From Amorphophallus konjac (lineage: Eukaryota > Streptophyta > Magnoliopsida > Alismatales > Araceae): a stretch of 64,000 nucleotides of DNA. The notes under the pieces are model-generated. The model did no database searches. It was not told where the DNA came from and saw only the letters and a list, made by a program, of their open reading frames with translations. The DNA lies in assembly GCA_022559845.1 (NCBI GenBank), contig CM040125.1, forward strand, positions 200,424,102 to 200,488,101. The letters are read 5' to 3'. Each line of letters opens with the position of its first letter. The stretch's first letter is position 1. The position numbers and the translations under genes are program-made. Shown here one piece after another: positions 11,089 through 23,631 of this stretch.

Positions 11089-12305
11089 ATGGCTTCATCT
11101 GCTACACATGCTTCGAGGGCTTCTTCGCGTACTTTTAAAGGTTCAGATTTTTCTATATGGCTAGGGAGAATGTATGCCTATGTCAAATCCATAGATCCAT
11201 AATTGTGGAACATTATATACATTGGTCCTCATGAGCTACCATCAAAACCAGATGAATGGTCTGCTAAACAAGAGACCAAACATATTAATAACCGTGCTGC
11301 ATTTAATTTGATAAAAGCTGCAGTTGATGACAGGTTACTTCATCTAGTATCCACCTGCAGCACAGCTAAGCAAGTTCTGGATGTGTTAATGAACATCCAT
11401 GAAAAAGGAGAACAAGAGTAGGAATGCTTCATGGTCGATCAATCAGAGCCGTCAAGCAATCCATCCTCATCTCTGGTAAGCTCTGATTCCGAAGATTTCA
11501 CACTTGAAGAGCTTATGGTTGCATATGATCAGTTGATCGAGCAGTACAAAAAGATGAAATCTAAAAACAAAAGATTGAAAAAGGATTTGAAGAAAAATAG
11601 TCAAGGTAAGAGTCGTGATTGTGAAAATTGTTCCAACCTTGAAGAGCTCAACAATACACTTGCCATTGACTTGGATCTGAACAAATAAAACATTGTTTGT
11701 CTAAAAGATGAAATCAGAATCCTTCAAGAAGAAATTATATGGTTGGAAGGGACTGTTCGAAAACTTAAAATCCAACCAAACCGTCAGAATGAAAGTTCTT
11801 TCTGTAATAATTGTTTAGCTTTTGAAGAGCTAAATGACACTCTCATATCTGACTTGGATGTGAATAAGCAAATCATTATATGCCTGACAGATGAAAATGG
11901 AATCCTTCAAGCTAAAATCACTAGGTTGGAAGAAATCATAAGACAACTTCAAAACCAACCTAAATCAATGTCTAATGAACAAACCATGTCAGACAAGCTA
12001 ATCCCCGATGAGAGGTTGATTGAAGAAATAAAAATGGTAAAAGAACAAAACGACATGTTGCTTGAAAGATTGTCCATTCATGAGAAAGGCAAGGGTATTG
12101 CCAATGACAGTTCTGAAAAATTGAATGAACTTCAAATGAAGATTAAAAATTACAAGGGGGTTAATGCTATGCTCAATGAGCAATTGGCTGTGTGTGAGGA
12201 GGATCTCGCTGAAACCGACCTACACGTCTCCTCATTGGAGAATGAAGTCAATGATTTAAATGACTCTCTGTTTAAGTGTATGCAGGATAAGGAAAGCATG
12301 GATAG
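11089..12305 (+). pseudogene. gag: S1 gag, N-terminal part
   Basis: A copia-type Gag (UBN2-like) that starts MASSATHASRASS. It has FKGSDFSIWLGRMYAYVKSI (the W-x-x-RM motif typical of plant copia Gag), HINNRAAFNLIKAAVDD and DVLMNIHEKG. A long coiled coil rich in Lys, Glu, Leu and Asn follows (about 11550-12290), with an internal repeat around SNLEELNNTLAIDLDLNK and LAFEELNDTLISDLDVNK. All of it is in one frame. Three in-frame stops (11200, 11419, 11686) and no frameshift suggest modest decay. Gag would form the particle shell that packages element RNA. The insertion of G at 12306 cuts it, and the frame resumes at 23632. Confidence 0.85.
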
Positions 12306-14477
12306 TGATGGGGCATCAAAGGCGATTTCATTACACGGGTGAAGTGTATTTGTGAGTTATGGCTTGTATGAGATTGTAATTGTGTATTTTCTTTCTTTTG
12401 GGCTCCTTGTAAGGCTTATATCAAGCCAATGGGCCATTTGTTATGTTAAGTCCAAGGTTAGATTGCTATTAGTAGAGTCCATTAGAAAGCCTAGTTCATA
12501 TTGGACCAAGTGCCACCCTTATGGACCTTATTAGTCATTTAAGGCCCAATTGGGCCACTCCCTCTCATGGGCCACCAAGACTTGGAAGGCCCAAGTCTAG
12601 ACTTGAGTTAATGGGTTGGGTTGGCTGCCCTTGGACCAGCCTAGGTCCAAGAGAGGCCCATGAAGGGGGCGCCCCCTCTTTTGGCCTTATTAGGCTAGTT
12701 AGGTGGTGTTTGAATGGAATTAGTCCATGGTTGAATGGAGATGGTCAAATTAGATTAAACAAATGTATTAAGTGTGTTATTCACATTGTATCTCAGCCAT
12801 TCACTCATCAACCCTTGATCCAAGGGCCTAGAATGGATTAGAAACCTAGCATATAAAACCTTGTATTTTCATATGAAATTCAATGAAAAAATCAGAAAAT
12901 TGTTGAGTCTCTTGGAGCTTGGTGCGCCCCTCTCTCCTCCCCCTGCTGTTCTTCCACCTTCAACCCCAGATCTAGAGTGGTTCTACCTCCCTTCATCCCC
13001 TCTCAACCTCTGATCATCACCGGTGCCGCCGCCGCCGCCGTTCGTGCCGCCTTTGAGCCGCCACGGGATCAATTTCGGTGTTCTGTCTTGCTGGACAGAG
13101 GTGAAGCTCGGAAATTCCTCAAGTCAGCCACGAGTTCAGATCGACTTCAAATTTTTAGGGTTGGTTCCTACCTTATATACCCTTCCCCACAAAACAATTC
13201 AGCTCCGAATTCCCCCTTTTCACATTGTTTCCACTTCGTTCATTCCCCAAACTCAAATCAGATCTGTCTCTGTCTACAGTGACAGAACCTTTGAGTTCGT
13301 CCCCTTCTACCACCCTTTTGAATTTATTTTGCCCTCCCAATTTAACTGGGGTTTCTGTCCATTTTTCCCTACCACCACCATTTTTATTAATTTTTGTTGA
13401 GTCTTTTACCTATTATTCAAAATTCATGTTCTACCGGAGCTACAGTACCTTCAGCCAGATCTCAGATTCGACCTTCTTCCAGTAAACAAATCATATAAAT
13501 TCATAGACACATTCAAACATGTCCAAACCAACTTTGCCATCTTCCCAACGTAAAATCCTACAACTTTCATGAAGAAGTCGAAGTCTGAATCCAATGTCCT
13601 CCTAGCGGCCAATGGCAGTTATCAGAGATCAGCTCTGTAGATCTGAGTGTTCAGTTACTGTACAACAGGAGGTTGTAAATTTCATAAGTCCAGATAAGCG
13701 AAGATCCAGGCCAGATCTCTAGGCCTACATTGAAGTACTTCAAGTCAGCTTTCTAACGGCGCTAATTTCGTGTCAATCCAACATCGGATCTGACCGCAGC
13801 GTCCGTTCTCGCCGGACAGCGCGCTGAAAACCAGAAGCTGCAGATCCGTGGGAAGTTTTCCCGACGGGCGCCGGCCGGAGCCGCCCGGCCTCCGATCGTC
13901 GTTCCAGTGTGCCGCCAGCCCGGGGATTGCTTCCATCAGTGTCCCCCACCACAGCGGTGACACCGGGTCCCACACGGCCCCTCCGGACAGCACGTGGGTC
14001 CCACTGTCATTAGTTCGGGTGCTGCCGAAGCTACGCGGAAAGCCGCCCGTCAACCCGAAATCGGCCCTCCCGGGCTCCCTTGTGTCGCCCTTTACCTCCC
14101 TGCGTGGAGTGGGCTTTACATCATTGCTGTAATCTTTATGTATTAACTGTCCCGGGAGTGCGAGATCGGCCGGGTCCGTCGTCCCCACGCCGAGCGCGTG
14201 GAGGTATCGTATTCGCTCCTACACTTGGCATTTCGCTTATTTCATATATGCTTGTTTATGCCACTGCTAGAGAGCATGTTTTAGGACCTAGCTTGCTATA
14301 ATTTCATATCACCGCTGCTGCGAGAGAGTGAGCGAGACCGTCCCGTGACCCGATCGGGGCACCAGTGAGAGCCGACCACCCTAGCTCACAGCCGGTTCCT
14401 CAACCGTGCACATCCGACGCTTCCCTCGTTAAGGGACTATCACGAGCTTGTCGTGTCCGTGGTCCCGTCCCGCATCA
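12306..14477 (+). repeat. Element G LTR copy 1
   Basis: It begins TGATGGGGCATC and ends CCCGCATCA just before the primer site. It contains the palindrome AGGGGGCGCCCCCT (about 12663-12676), a TATA box at 12852 (tataaaa) and a GC-rich second half. Open frames in that half, such as 13745-14188 minus, have no protein features and recur only because the LTR recurs. Confidence 0.95.
12852..12858 (+). promoter_or_regulatory. TATA box of the element G LTR
   Basis: TATAAAA within cctagcatataaaacc, about 545 bp into the LTR. It repeats at the same offset in the other two LTRs. It is followed by a poly(A)-signal-like AATGAAAAAA context. Confidence 0.65.
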
Positions 14478-14480
14478 ATT

Positions 14481-14492
14481 TGGTATCAGAGC
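14481..14492 (+). other. Primer binding site, element G interior 1
   Basis: TGGTATCAGAGC starts four bases after the LTR end; the initiator tRNA-Met site. The equivalent site of the second interior is 19058-19069. Confidence 0.92.
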
Positions 14493-14815
14493 GAGTTGAG
14501 TCTAGGGTGTCAAAAAGAAAAAAAAAAGAGTGTCATTTACGTCTAGTCATTAGTCGGTCTAAGTCGTGTTTAGGATCATCATATTTTTAAAACAACAAAA
14601 AGAGTCATTTTTGGGTCGCATACATCCCTTTACTCGGTATATAAAAAGGTGTTGTCCGACCGTTAGGTTACGCCTATCGGGAAGGCCGCACACTTGTGCG
14701 AGTGACCTTCGGGTCAATTATCTCCGCCGCGTATCGAGTTTTGGTTAAGTCTAGGCGCATCATTTTGCATTAGTGTGTTTTGCTTTAGTCGGTGTCTTCT
14801 AGTCGGTGTGTTTGC

Positions 14816-16396
14816 ATGCCCACTCGTCGGGGTACTCAGTACTCACCCCCACCCCCACCTATGGCCAACCCACGGGATACCTCGGGAGACTTCCACTCCC
14901 TACAAGAAGCGATGATGGCCATTATGACTAGGTTGGACCAATCCGATGCTAACTTTCGGACTTTCTCCGATAATATGGATGGTCGCCTTAGGGCCATGGA
15001 GGGACGCTTGGAGAACTCCGATAGGTCGGTCCAAGACCTCGTTGGGCGGTTAGAAAGGATGTCACACGGGGACCCTCTTGGGACAGCCCAAGGTCCACCC
15101 GCACCTCCTCCCGCGGTGGCCCAAGTCCAACCCGCTCCCATGGCCCAAGTCCAGGCCGCTCCCGCGGCCCAAAACCAGCCACCACTAGTTCCTCCACCCG
15201 CCCCTCCTCGGGTTCCCCAACTACCACACCGTGACCTTGGTCTCGAGGACTATGGGTCCGACAATGCCTACGAGGGGTATGGTCAACGCCGTCGTGGTTT
15301 TCAGCCACAACGAGATGAGGATGATGATAGGGTCCTTAAGACCGTGCGAGCGGACCCTCCCGCTTTTTACGGGTCTTTGGATCCGAAAGTCTACCTAGAT
15401 TGGGAGTTTGGCATGGACCGTTATTTTGAATGGTATGATATGTCGGAGCGTCGAAGGGTCTGATTTGCCACCATGAAACTCATGGGGCAGGCACAAACTT
15501 ATTGGAAGAATGTGGAGAGCCTGCTGCTTCAGCGGCTAGAACCCCCGATCGACACATGGGCCGAGATGAAGAATAAACTTCGGCAAAAGTACCTTCCTCC
15601 CACATACCGCCAGCGACTCATCGATAGATGGCAAAGTCTTAGCCAGGGAGACCGGTCCGTCTCCGAATACATCGCGGAGTTTGATGAGTACTTTCTCCGA
15701 TGTGGTGTCACGGAGGAGAGTACCATGCCCGTGTCCCGCTTTCGACGTGGTTTGCGGCCACACTATCAGTATGAGCTTTTCCACCGCAATGCCAAGACGT
15801 TGGAAGAGGCATACCAGGTTGCTCTCGAGATTGAGCAATTTGAGGGAGAGTTCGAGTCTAGCCATCGGTTGGGCCCCACCCCTCTCCGTAGTGCCGAGCC
15901 CCGTCACTCCATAGGCCCGCATCAGCGGCCTCCCATGGCTCGACCTCAGGAGCCCACCCGTCAGGAGCACTTCGCTCCACGGCCTCGCCCTCCTCCACCC
16001 CGGGATCTATTTCCATCCCAACCACCGGCACCCTTTGCCCGTTCCCCAGCTCCTATAGCCCGTCCTCTGGCACCGGCACCCCCTCCACTCTTGTCCAAGG
16101 CACCTACACCTCCCCCATTGTTGCCTACACCCCCTACCCGGCGGGATGATAAGGGTAAGGCCCCTCTTATCGGGGAGAGTAGTCGATCGCGAATACAATG
16201 TTTCCACTGTCACGGGTACGGCCACATTGCTAGTGAGTGTCCCGCTTGCACCACCCTAGCCTTAGGTGTTGGAGGATCCGCGCCTCCCGAGCTTGAGCAT
16301 GTCGATTACGAGGCCGACGAGGCACTGGCCGATGAATACTATGCCATGGGGGAAGAGCTGGGCGACCCTTCGGCCGCCCAGGATGTCGCCACCTAG
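14816..16396 (+). pseudogene. gag: Element G gag, copy 1 (one in-frame stop)
   Basis: The likely start is the ATG at 14816 (MPTRRGTQ), a usual beginning for plant gypsy Gag. After a short coiled coil and a Pro/Ala/Gln-rich stretch, the Retrotrans_gag domain begins (PPAFYGSLDPKVYLDWEF). An in-frame TGA at 15461-15463 interrupts it, and the same frame continues (MKLMGQAQTYW, SEYIAEFDEYFLRCG, FRRGLRPHYQYEL). A Pro-rich hinge leads to one CCHC knuckle, CFHCHGYGHIASEC (about 16197-16239), and an acidic tail ending at a TAG. The stop sits in GTC-TGA-TTT, most simply a CGA codon after C-to-T change. About 526 codons in all. No pol follows. Confidence 0.9.
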
Positions 16397-16882
16397 TGGG
16401 CTTGATGCTACCACCTTAGTCTAGAGTCGTGCATGAGTCGGTGTGTTTTCTTTATGTGGTTTGTTTGTGTGGTGATTTTGAGTCGATTGTTTGCGTGGTT
16501 TGCATTCGTGTGTATGTGCATGGTGAGTCTGCATGTGTCTTGTGCAAGCTCGTTGTCGGTCTCTTACGAGTAAGAGGCGAGTGGACTTACTTGATGAGTA
16601 TGGGATCGGTTTTACTTCTATATCCGGATCAGTCACCTATAGGGACTCAGCGGTGATTCCTAGTGAGTCTTCGAGCTGTCTCCTTCCTTTGAGAGTGCCC
16701 CTTCGGAGTGACCACCTTTAGCCCATAGCAGTTCGCATATCGAGTATATATGGAATGAGCAGGTGACGATCACTTGGAGTGGAGCATACCCGCGCTACGT
16801 GGCACGGTGACGGATCCGCCGGAGTACCGGAGCAGCCATACCCCTACTCGACGGGGTCGAGTTCCTCCCACCCGGGGAGAAT
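16397..16882 (+). other. Element G 3' untranslated stretch, interior 1
   Basis: 486 bp between the gag stop and the second LTR with no coding evidence. It ends in cacccggggagaat, the presumed polypurine tract for plus-strand priming. The same stretch recurs at 20974-21459. Confidence 0.75.
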
Positions 16883-19054
16883 TGATGGGGCATCAAAGGC
16901 AATTTCATTACACGGGTGAAGTGTATTTGTGAGTTATGGCTTGTATGAGATTGTAATTGTGTATTTTCTTTCTTTTGGGCTCCTTGTAAGGCTTATATCA
17001 AGCCAATGGGCCATTTGTTATGTTAAGTCCAAGGTTAGATTGCTATTAGTAGAGTCCATTAGAAAGCCTAGTTCATATTGGACCAAGTGCCACCCTTATG
17101 GACCTTATTAGTCATTTAAGGCCCAATTGGGCCACTCCCTCTCATGGGCCACCAAGACTTGGAAGGCCCAAGTCTAGACTTGAGTTAATGGGTTGGGTTG
17201 GCTGCCCTTGGACCAGCCTAGGTCCAAGAGAGGCCCATGAAGGGGGCGCCCCCTCTTTTGGCCTTATTAGGCTAGTTAGGTGGTGTTTGAATGGAATTAG
17301 TCCATGGTTGAATGGAGATGGTCAAATTAGATTAAACAAATGTATTAAGTGTGTTATTCACATTGTATCTCAGCCATTCACTCATCAACCCTTGATCCAA
17401 GGGCCTAGAATGGATTAGAAACCTAGCATATAAAACCTTGTATTTTCATATGAAATTCAATGAAAAAATCAGAAAATTGTTGAGTCTCTTGGAGCTTGGT
17501 GCGCCCCTCTCTCCTCCCCCTGCTGTTCTTCCACCTTCAACCCCAGATCTAGAGTGGTTCTACCTCCCTTCATCCCCTCTCAACCTCTGATCATCACCGG
17601 TGTCGCCGCCGCCGCCGTTCGTGCCGCCTTCGAGCCGCCACGGGATCAATTTCGGTGTTCTGTCTTGCTGGACAGAGGTGAAGCTCGGAAATTCCTCAAG
17701 TCAGCCACGAGTTCAGATCGACTTCAAATTTTTAGGGTTGGTTCCTACCTTATATACCCTTCCCCACAAAACAATTCAGCTCAGAATTCCCCCGTTTCAC
17801 ATTGTTTCCACTTCGTTCATTCCCCAAACTCAAATCAGATCTGTCTCTGTCTACAGTGACAGAACCTTTGAGTTCGTCCCCTTCTACCACCCTTTTGAAT
17901 TTATTTTGCCCTCCCAATTTAACTGGGGTTTCTGTCCATTTTTCCCTACCACCACCATTTTTATTAATTTTTTTTGAGTCTTTTACCTATTTTTCAAAAT
18001 TCATGTTCTACCGGAGCTACAGTACCTCCAGCCAGATCTCAGATTCGACCTTCTTCCAGTAAACAAATCATATAAATTCATAGACACATTCAAACGTGTC
18101 CAAACCAACTTCGCCATCTTCCCAACGTAAAATCCTACAACTTTCATGAAGAAGTGGAAGTCTGAATCCAAGGTCTCCCTAGCGGCCAATGGCAGTTATC
18201 AGAGATCAGCTCTGTAGATCTGAGTGTTCAGTTACTGTATAACAGGAGGTTGTAAATTTCATAAGTCCAGATAAGCGAAGATCCAGGCCAGATCTCTAGG
18301 CCTACATTGAAGTACTTCGAGTCAGATTTCTAACGGCGCTAATTTCGTGTCAATCCGACATCGGATCTGACCGCAGCGTCTGTTCTCGCCGGACAGCGCG
18401 CTGAAAACCAGAAGCTGCAGATCCGTGGGAAGTTTTCCCGACGGGCGCCGGCCGGAGCCGCCCGGCCTCCGATCGTCGTTCCAGTGTGCCGCCAGCCCGG
18501 GGATTGCTTCCATCAGTGTCCCCCACCACAGCGGTGACACCGGGTCCCACACGGCCCCTCCGGACAGCACGTGGGTCCCACTGTCATTAGTTCGGGTGCT
18601 GCCGAAGCTACGCGGAAAGCCGCCCGTCAACCCAAAATCGGCCCTCCCGGGCTCCCTTGTGTCACCCTTTACCTCCCTGCGTGGAGTGGGCTTTACATCA
18701 TTGCTGTAATCTTTATGTATTAACTGTCCTGGGAGTGCGAGATCGGCCGGGTCCGTCGTCCCCACGCCGAGCGCGTGGAGGTATCGTATTCGCTCCTACA
18801 CTTGGCATTTCGCTTATTTCATATATGCTTGTTTATGCCACTGCTAGAGAGCATGTTTTAGGACCTAGCTTGCTATAATTTCATATCACCGCTGCTGCGA
18901 GAGAGTGAGCGAGACCGTCCCGTGACCCGATCCGGGCACCAGTGAGAGCCGACCACCCTAGCTCACAGCCGGTTCCTCAACCGTGCACATCCGACGCTTC
19001 CCTCGTTAAGGGACGATCACGAGCTTGTCGTGTCCGTGGTCCCGTCCCGCATCA
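16883..19054 (+). repeat. Element G LTR copy 2 (middle)
   Basis: 2172 bp, nearly identical to copy 1. It is preceded by the polypurine tract and followed by a primer site, so it serves as 3' LTR of the left unit and 5' LTR of the right unit. Confidence 0.95.
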
Positions 19055-19392
19055 ATTTGGTATCAGAGCGAGTTGAGTCTAGGGTGTCAAAAAGAAAAAA
19101 AAAAGAGTGTCATTTACGTCTAGTCATTAGTCGGTCTAAGTCGTGTTTAGGATCATCATATTTTTAAAACAACAAAAAGAGTCATTTTTGGGTCGCATAC
19201 ATCCCTTTACTCGGTATATAAAAAGGTGTTGTCCGACCGTTAGGTTACGCCTATCGGGAAGGCCGCACACTTGTGCGAGTGACCTTCGGGTCAATTATCT
19301 CCGCCGCATATCGAGTTTTGGTTAAGTCTAGGTGCATCATTTTGCATTAGTGTGTTTTGCTTTAGTCGGTGTCTTCTAGTCGGTGTGTTTGC

Positions 19393-20973
19393 ATGCCCAC
19401 TCGTCGGGGTACTCAGTACTCACCCCCACCCCCACCTATGGCCAACCCACGGGATATCTCGGGAGACTTCCACTCCCTACAAGAGGCAATGATGGCCATT
19501 ATGACTAGGTTGGACCAATCCGATGCTAACTTTCGGACTTTCTCCGATAATATGGATGGTCGCCTTAGGGCCATGGAGGGACGCTTGGAGAACTCCGATA
19601 GGTCGGTCCAAGACCTCGTTGGGCGGTTAGAAAGGATGTCACACGGGGACCCTCTTGGGACAGCCCAAGGTCCACCCGCACCTCCTCCCGCGGTGGCCCA
19701 AGTCCAACCCGCTCCCATGGCCCAAGTCCAGGCCGCTCCCGCGGCCCAAAACCAGCCACCACTAGTTCCTCCACCCGCCCCTCCTCGGGTTCCCCAACTA
19801 CCACACCGTGACCTTGGTCTCGAGGACTATGGGTTCCACAATGCCTACGAGGGGTATGGTCAACGCCGTCATGGTTTTCAGCCACAACGAGATGAGGATG
19901 ATGATAGGGTCCTTAAGACCGTGCGAGCGGACCCTCCCGCTTTTTACGGGTCTTTGGATCCGAAAGTCTACCTAGATTGGGAGTTTGGCATGGACCGTTA
20001 TTTTGAATGGTATGATATGTCGGAGCGTCGAAGGGTCTGATTTGCCACCATGAAACTCATGGGGCAGGCACAAACTTATTGGAAGAATGTGGAGAGCCTG
20101 CTACTTCAGCGGCTAGAACCCCCGATCGACACATGGGCCGAGATGAAGAATAAACTTCGGCAAAAGTACCTTCCTCCCACATACCGCCAGCGACTCATCG
20201 ATAGATGGCAAAGTCTTAGCCAGGGAGACCGGTCCGTCTCCGAATACATCGCGGAGTTTGATGAGTACTTTCTCCGATGTGGTGTCACGGAGGAGAGTAC
20301 CATGCCCGTGTCCCGCTTTCGACGTGGTTTGCGGCCACACTATCAGTATGAGCTTTTCCACCGCAATGCCAAGACGTTGGAAGAGGCATACCAGGTTGCT
20401 CTCGAGATTGAGCAATTTGAGGGAGAGTTCGAGTCTAGCCATCGGTTGGGCCCCACCCCTCTCCGTAGTGCCGAGCCCCGTCACTCCATAGGCCCGCATC
20501 AGCGGCCTCCCATGGCTCGACCTCAGGAGCCCACCCGTCAGGAGCACTTCGCTCCACGGCCTCGCCCTCCTCCACCCCGGGATCTATTTCCATCCCAACC
20601 ACCGGCACCCTTTGCCCGTTCCCCAGCTCCTATAGCCCGTCCTCTGGCACCGGCACCCCCTCCACTCTTGTCCAAGGCACCTACACCTCCCCCATTGTTG
20701 CCTACACCCCCTACCCGGCGGGATGATAAGGGTAAGGCCCCTCTTATCGGGGAGAGTAGTCGATCGCGAATACAATGTTTCCACTGTCACGGGTACGGCC
20801 ACATTGCTAGTGAGTGTCCCGCTTGCACCACCCTAGCCTTAGGTGTTGGAGGATCCGCGCCTCCCGAGCTTGAGCATGTCGATTACGAGGCCGACGAGGC
20901 ACTGGCCGATGAATACTATGCCATGGGGGAAGAGCTGGGCGACCCTTCGGCCGCCCAGGATGTCGCCACCTAG
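19393..20973 (+). pseudogene. gag: Element G gag, copy 2 (same in-frame stop)
   Basis: Same length and layout as the copy at 14816-16396, with the same in-frame TGA (20038-20040), Retrotrans_gag domain and CCHC knuckle (about 20774-20816). A few substitutions separate the two, for example Thr to Ile near the start, Ser-Asp to Phe-His in the segment before QRRHGFQ, and Arg to His in that same QRRHG. The stop therefore predates the duplication of the interior, or both derive from a parent that already had it. Confidence 0.9.
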
Positions 20974-21459
20974 TGGGCTTGATGCTACCACCTTAGTCTA
21001 GAGTCGTGCATGAGTCGGTGTGTTTTCTTTATGTGGTTTGTTTGTGTGGTGATTTTGAGTCGATTGTTTGCGTGGTTTGCATTCGTGTGTATGTGCATGG
21101 TGAGTCTGCATGTGTCTTGTGCAAGCTCGTTGTCGGTCTCTTACGAGTAAGAGGCGAGTGGACTTACTTGATGAGTATGGGATCGGTTTTACTTCTATAT
21201 CCGGATCAGTCACCTATAGGGACTCAGAGGTGATTCCTAGTGAGTCTTCGAGCTGTCTCCTTCCTTTGAGAGTGCCCCTTCGGAGTGACCACCTTTAGCC
21301 CATAGCAGTTCGCATATCGAGTATATATGGAATGAGCAGGTGACGATCACTTGGAGTGGAGCATACCCGCGCTACGTGGCACGGTGACGGATCCGCCGGA
21401 GTACCGGAGCAGCCATACCCCTACTCGACGGGGTCGAGTTCCTCCCACCCGGGGAGAAT

Positions 21460-23631
21460 TGATGGGGCATCAAAGGCAATTTCATTACACGGGTGAAGTG
21501 TATTTGTGAGTTATGGCTTGTATGAGATTGTAATTGTGTATTTTCTTTCTTTTGGGCTCCTTGTAAGGCTTATATCAAGCCAATGGGCCATTTGTTATGT
21601 TAAGTCCAAGGTTAGATTGCTATTAGTAGAGTCCATTAGAAAGCCTAGTTCATATTGGACCAAGTGCCACCCTTATGGACCTTATTAGTCATTTAAGGCC
21701 CAATTGGGCCACTCCCTCTCATGGGCCACCAAGACTTGGAAGGCCCAAGTCTAGACTTGAGTTAATGGGTTGGGTTGGATGCCCTTGGACCAGCCTAGGT
21801 CCAAGAGAGGCCCATGTAGGGGGCGCCCCCTCTTTTGGCCTTATTAGGCTAGTTAGGTGGTGTTTGAATGGAATTAGTCCATGGTTGAATGGAGATGGTC
21901 AAATTAGATTAAACAAATGTATTAAGTGTGTTATTCACATTGTATCTCAGCCATTCACTCATCAACCCTTGATCCAAGGGCCTAGAATGGATTAGAAACC
22001 TAGCATATAAAACCTTGTATTTTCATATGAAATTCAATGAAAAAATCAGAAAATTGTTGAGTCTCTTGGAGCTTGGTGCGCCCCTCTCTCCTCCCCCTGC
22101 TGTTCTTCCACCTTCAACCCCAGATCTAGAGTGGTTCTACCTCCCTTCATCCCCTCTCAACCTCTGATCATCACCGGTGCCGCCGCCGCCGCCGTTCGTG
22201 CCGCCTTCGAGCCGCCACGGGATCAATTTCGGTGTTCTGTCTTGCTGGATAGAGGTGAAGCTCGGAAATTCCTCAAGTCAGCCACGAGTTCAGATCGACT
22301 TCAAATTTTTAGGGTTGGTTCCTACCTTATAGACCCTTCCCCACAAAAACATTCAGCTCCGAATTCCCCCGTTTCACATTGTTTCCACTTCGTTCATTCC
22401 CCAAACTCAAATCAGATCTGTCTCTGTCTACAGTGACAGAACCTTTGAGTTCGTCCCCTTCTACCACCCTTTTGAATTTATTTTGCCCTCCCAATTTAAC
22501 TGGGGTTTCTGTCCATTTTTCCCTACCACCACCATTTTTATTAATTTTTGTTGAGTCTTTTACCTATTTTTCAAAATTCATGTTCTACCAGAGCTACAGT
22601 ACCTCCAGCCAGATCTCAGATTCGACCTTCTTCCAGTAAACAAATCATAGAAATTCATATACACATCCAAACGTGTCCAAACCAACTTTTCCATCTTCCC
22701 AACTCAAAATCCTACAACTTTCATGAAGAAGTCGAAGTCTGAATCCAAGGTCCTCCTAGCGGTCAACGGCAGTTATCAGAGATCAGCTCTGTAGATCTGA
22801 GTGTTCAGTTACTGTACAACAGGAGGTTGTAAATTTGATAAGTACAGATCAGCGAAGATCCAGGCCAGATCTCTAGGCCTACATTGAAGTACTTCGAGTC
22901 AGCTTTCCAACGGCGCTAATTTCGTGTCAATCCGACATCGGATTTGACCGCAGCGTCCGTTCTCGCCGGACAGCGCGCTGAAAACCAGAAGCTGCAGATC
23001 CGTGGGAAGTTTTCCCGACGGGCGCCGGCCGGAGCCGCCCGGCCTCCGATCGTCGTTCCAGAGTGCCGCCAGCCCGGGGATTGCTTCCATCAGTGTCCCC
23101 CACCACAGCGGTGACACCGGGTCCCACACGGCCCCTCCGGACAGCACGTGGGTCCCACCGTCATTAGTTCGGGTGCTGCCGAAGCTACGCGGAAAGCCGC
23201 CCGTCAACCCGAAATCGGCCCTCCCGGGCTCCCTTGTGTCACCCTTTACCTCCCTGCGTGGAGTGGGCTTTACATCATTGCTGTAATCTTTATGTATTAA
23301 CTGTCCCGGGAGTGCGAGATCGGCCGGGTCCGTCGTCCCCACGCCGAGCGCGTGGAGGTATCGTATTCGCTCCTACACTTGGCATTTCGCTTATTTCATA
23401 TATGCTTGTTTATGCCCCTGCTAGAGAGCATGTTTTAGGACCTAGCTTGCTATAATTTCATATCACCGCTGCTGCGAGAGAGTGAGCGAGACCGTCCCGT
23501 GACCCGATCCGGGCACCAGTGAGAGCCGACCACCCTAGCTCACAGCCGGTTCCTCAACCGTGCACATCCGACGCTTCCCTCGTTATGGGACGATCGCGAG
23601 CTTGTCTTGTCCGTGGTCCCGTCCCGCATCA
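21460..23631 (+). repeat. Element G LTR copy 3 (right end)
   Basis: 2172 bp, ending CCCGCATCA at 23631 and followed by the target duplication gatag. It has slightly more differences from copy 1 than copy 2 has, by eye. Confidence 0.95.

Larger units (their letters stand above)
12306..23631 (+). mobile_element. Element G: gag-only Ty3/gypsy element with three LTRs and two interiors
   Basis: Three 2172-bp LTRs (12306, 16883 and 21460) alternate with two 2405-bp interiors (14478-16882, 19055-21459). The outer ends carry one target duplication, gatag (12301-12305 and 23632-23636), so this is a single insertion enlarged afterwards, or inserted as a dimer. Each interior holds an iMet primer site, a Ty3/gypsy gag with one CCHC knuckle and a short tail ending in a ccggggaga tract. 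There is no protease, RT or integrase. Copies differ by only scattered substitutions. It lies in the S1 gag and keeps that frame when subtracted. Confidence 0.95.

Noticed and set aside
13745..14188. 147-codon minus-strand ORF and partners, repeated three times
   Set aside because: They lie in the GC-rich part of the element G LTR, have no domain, and overlap other frames equally open; they are repeated only because the LTR is.
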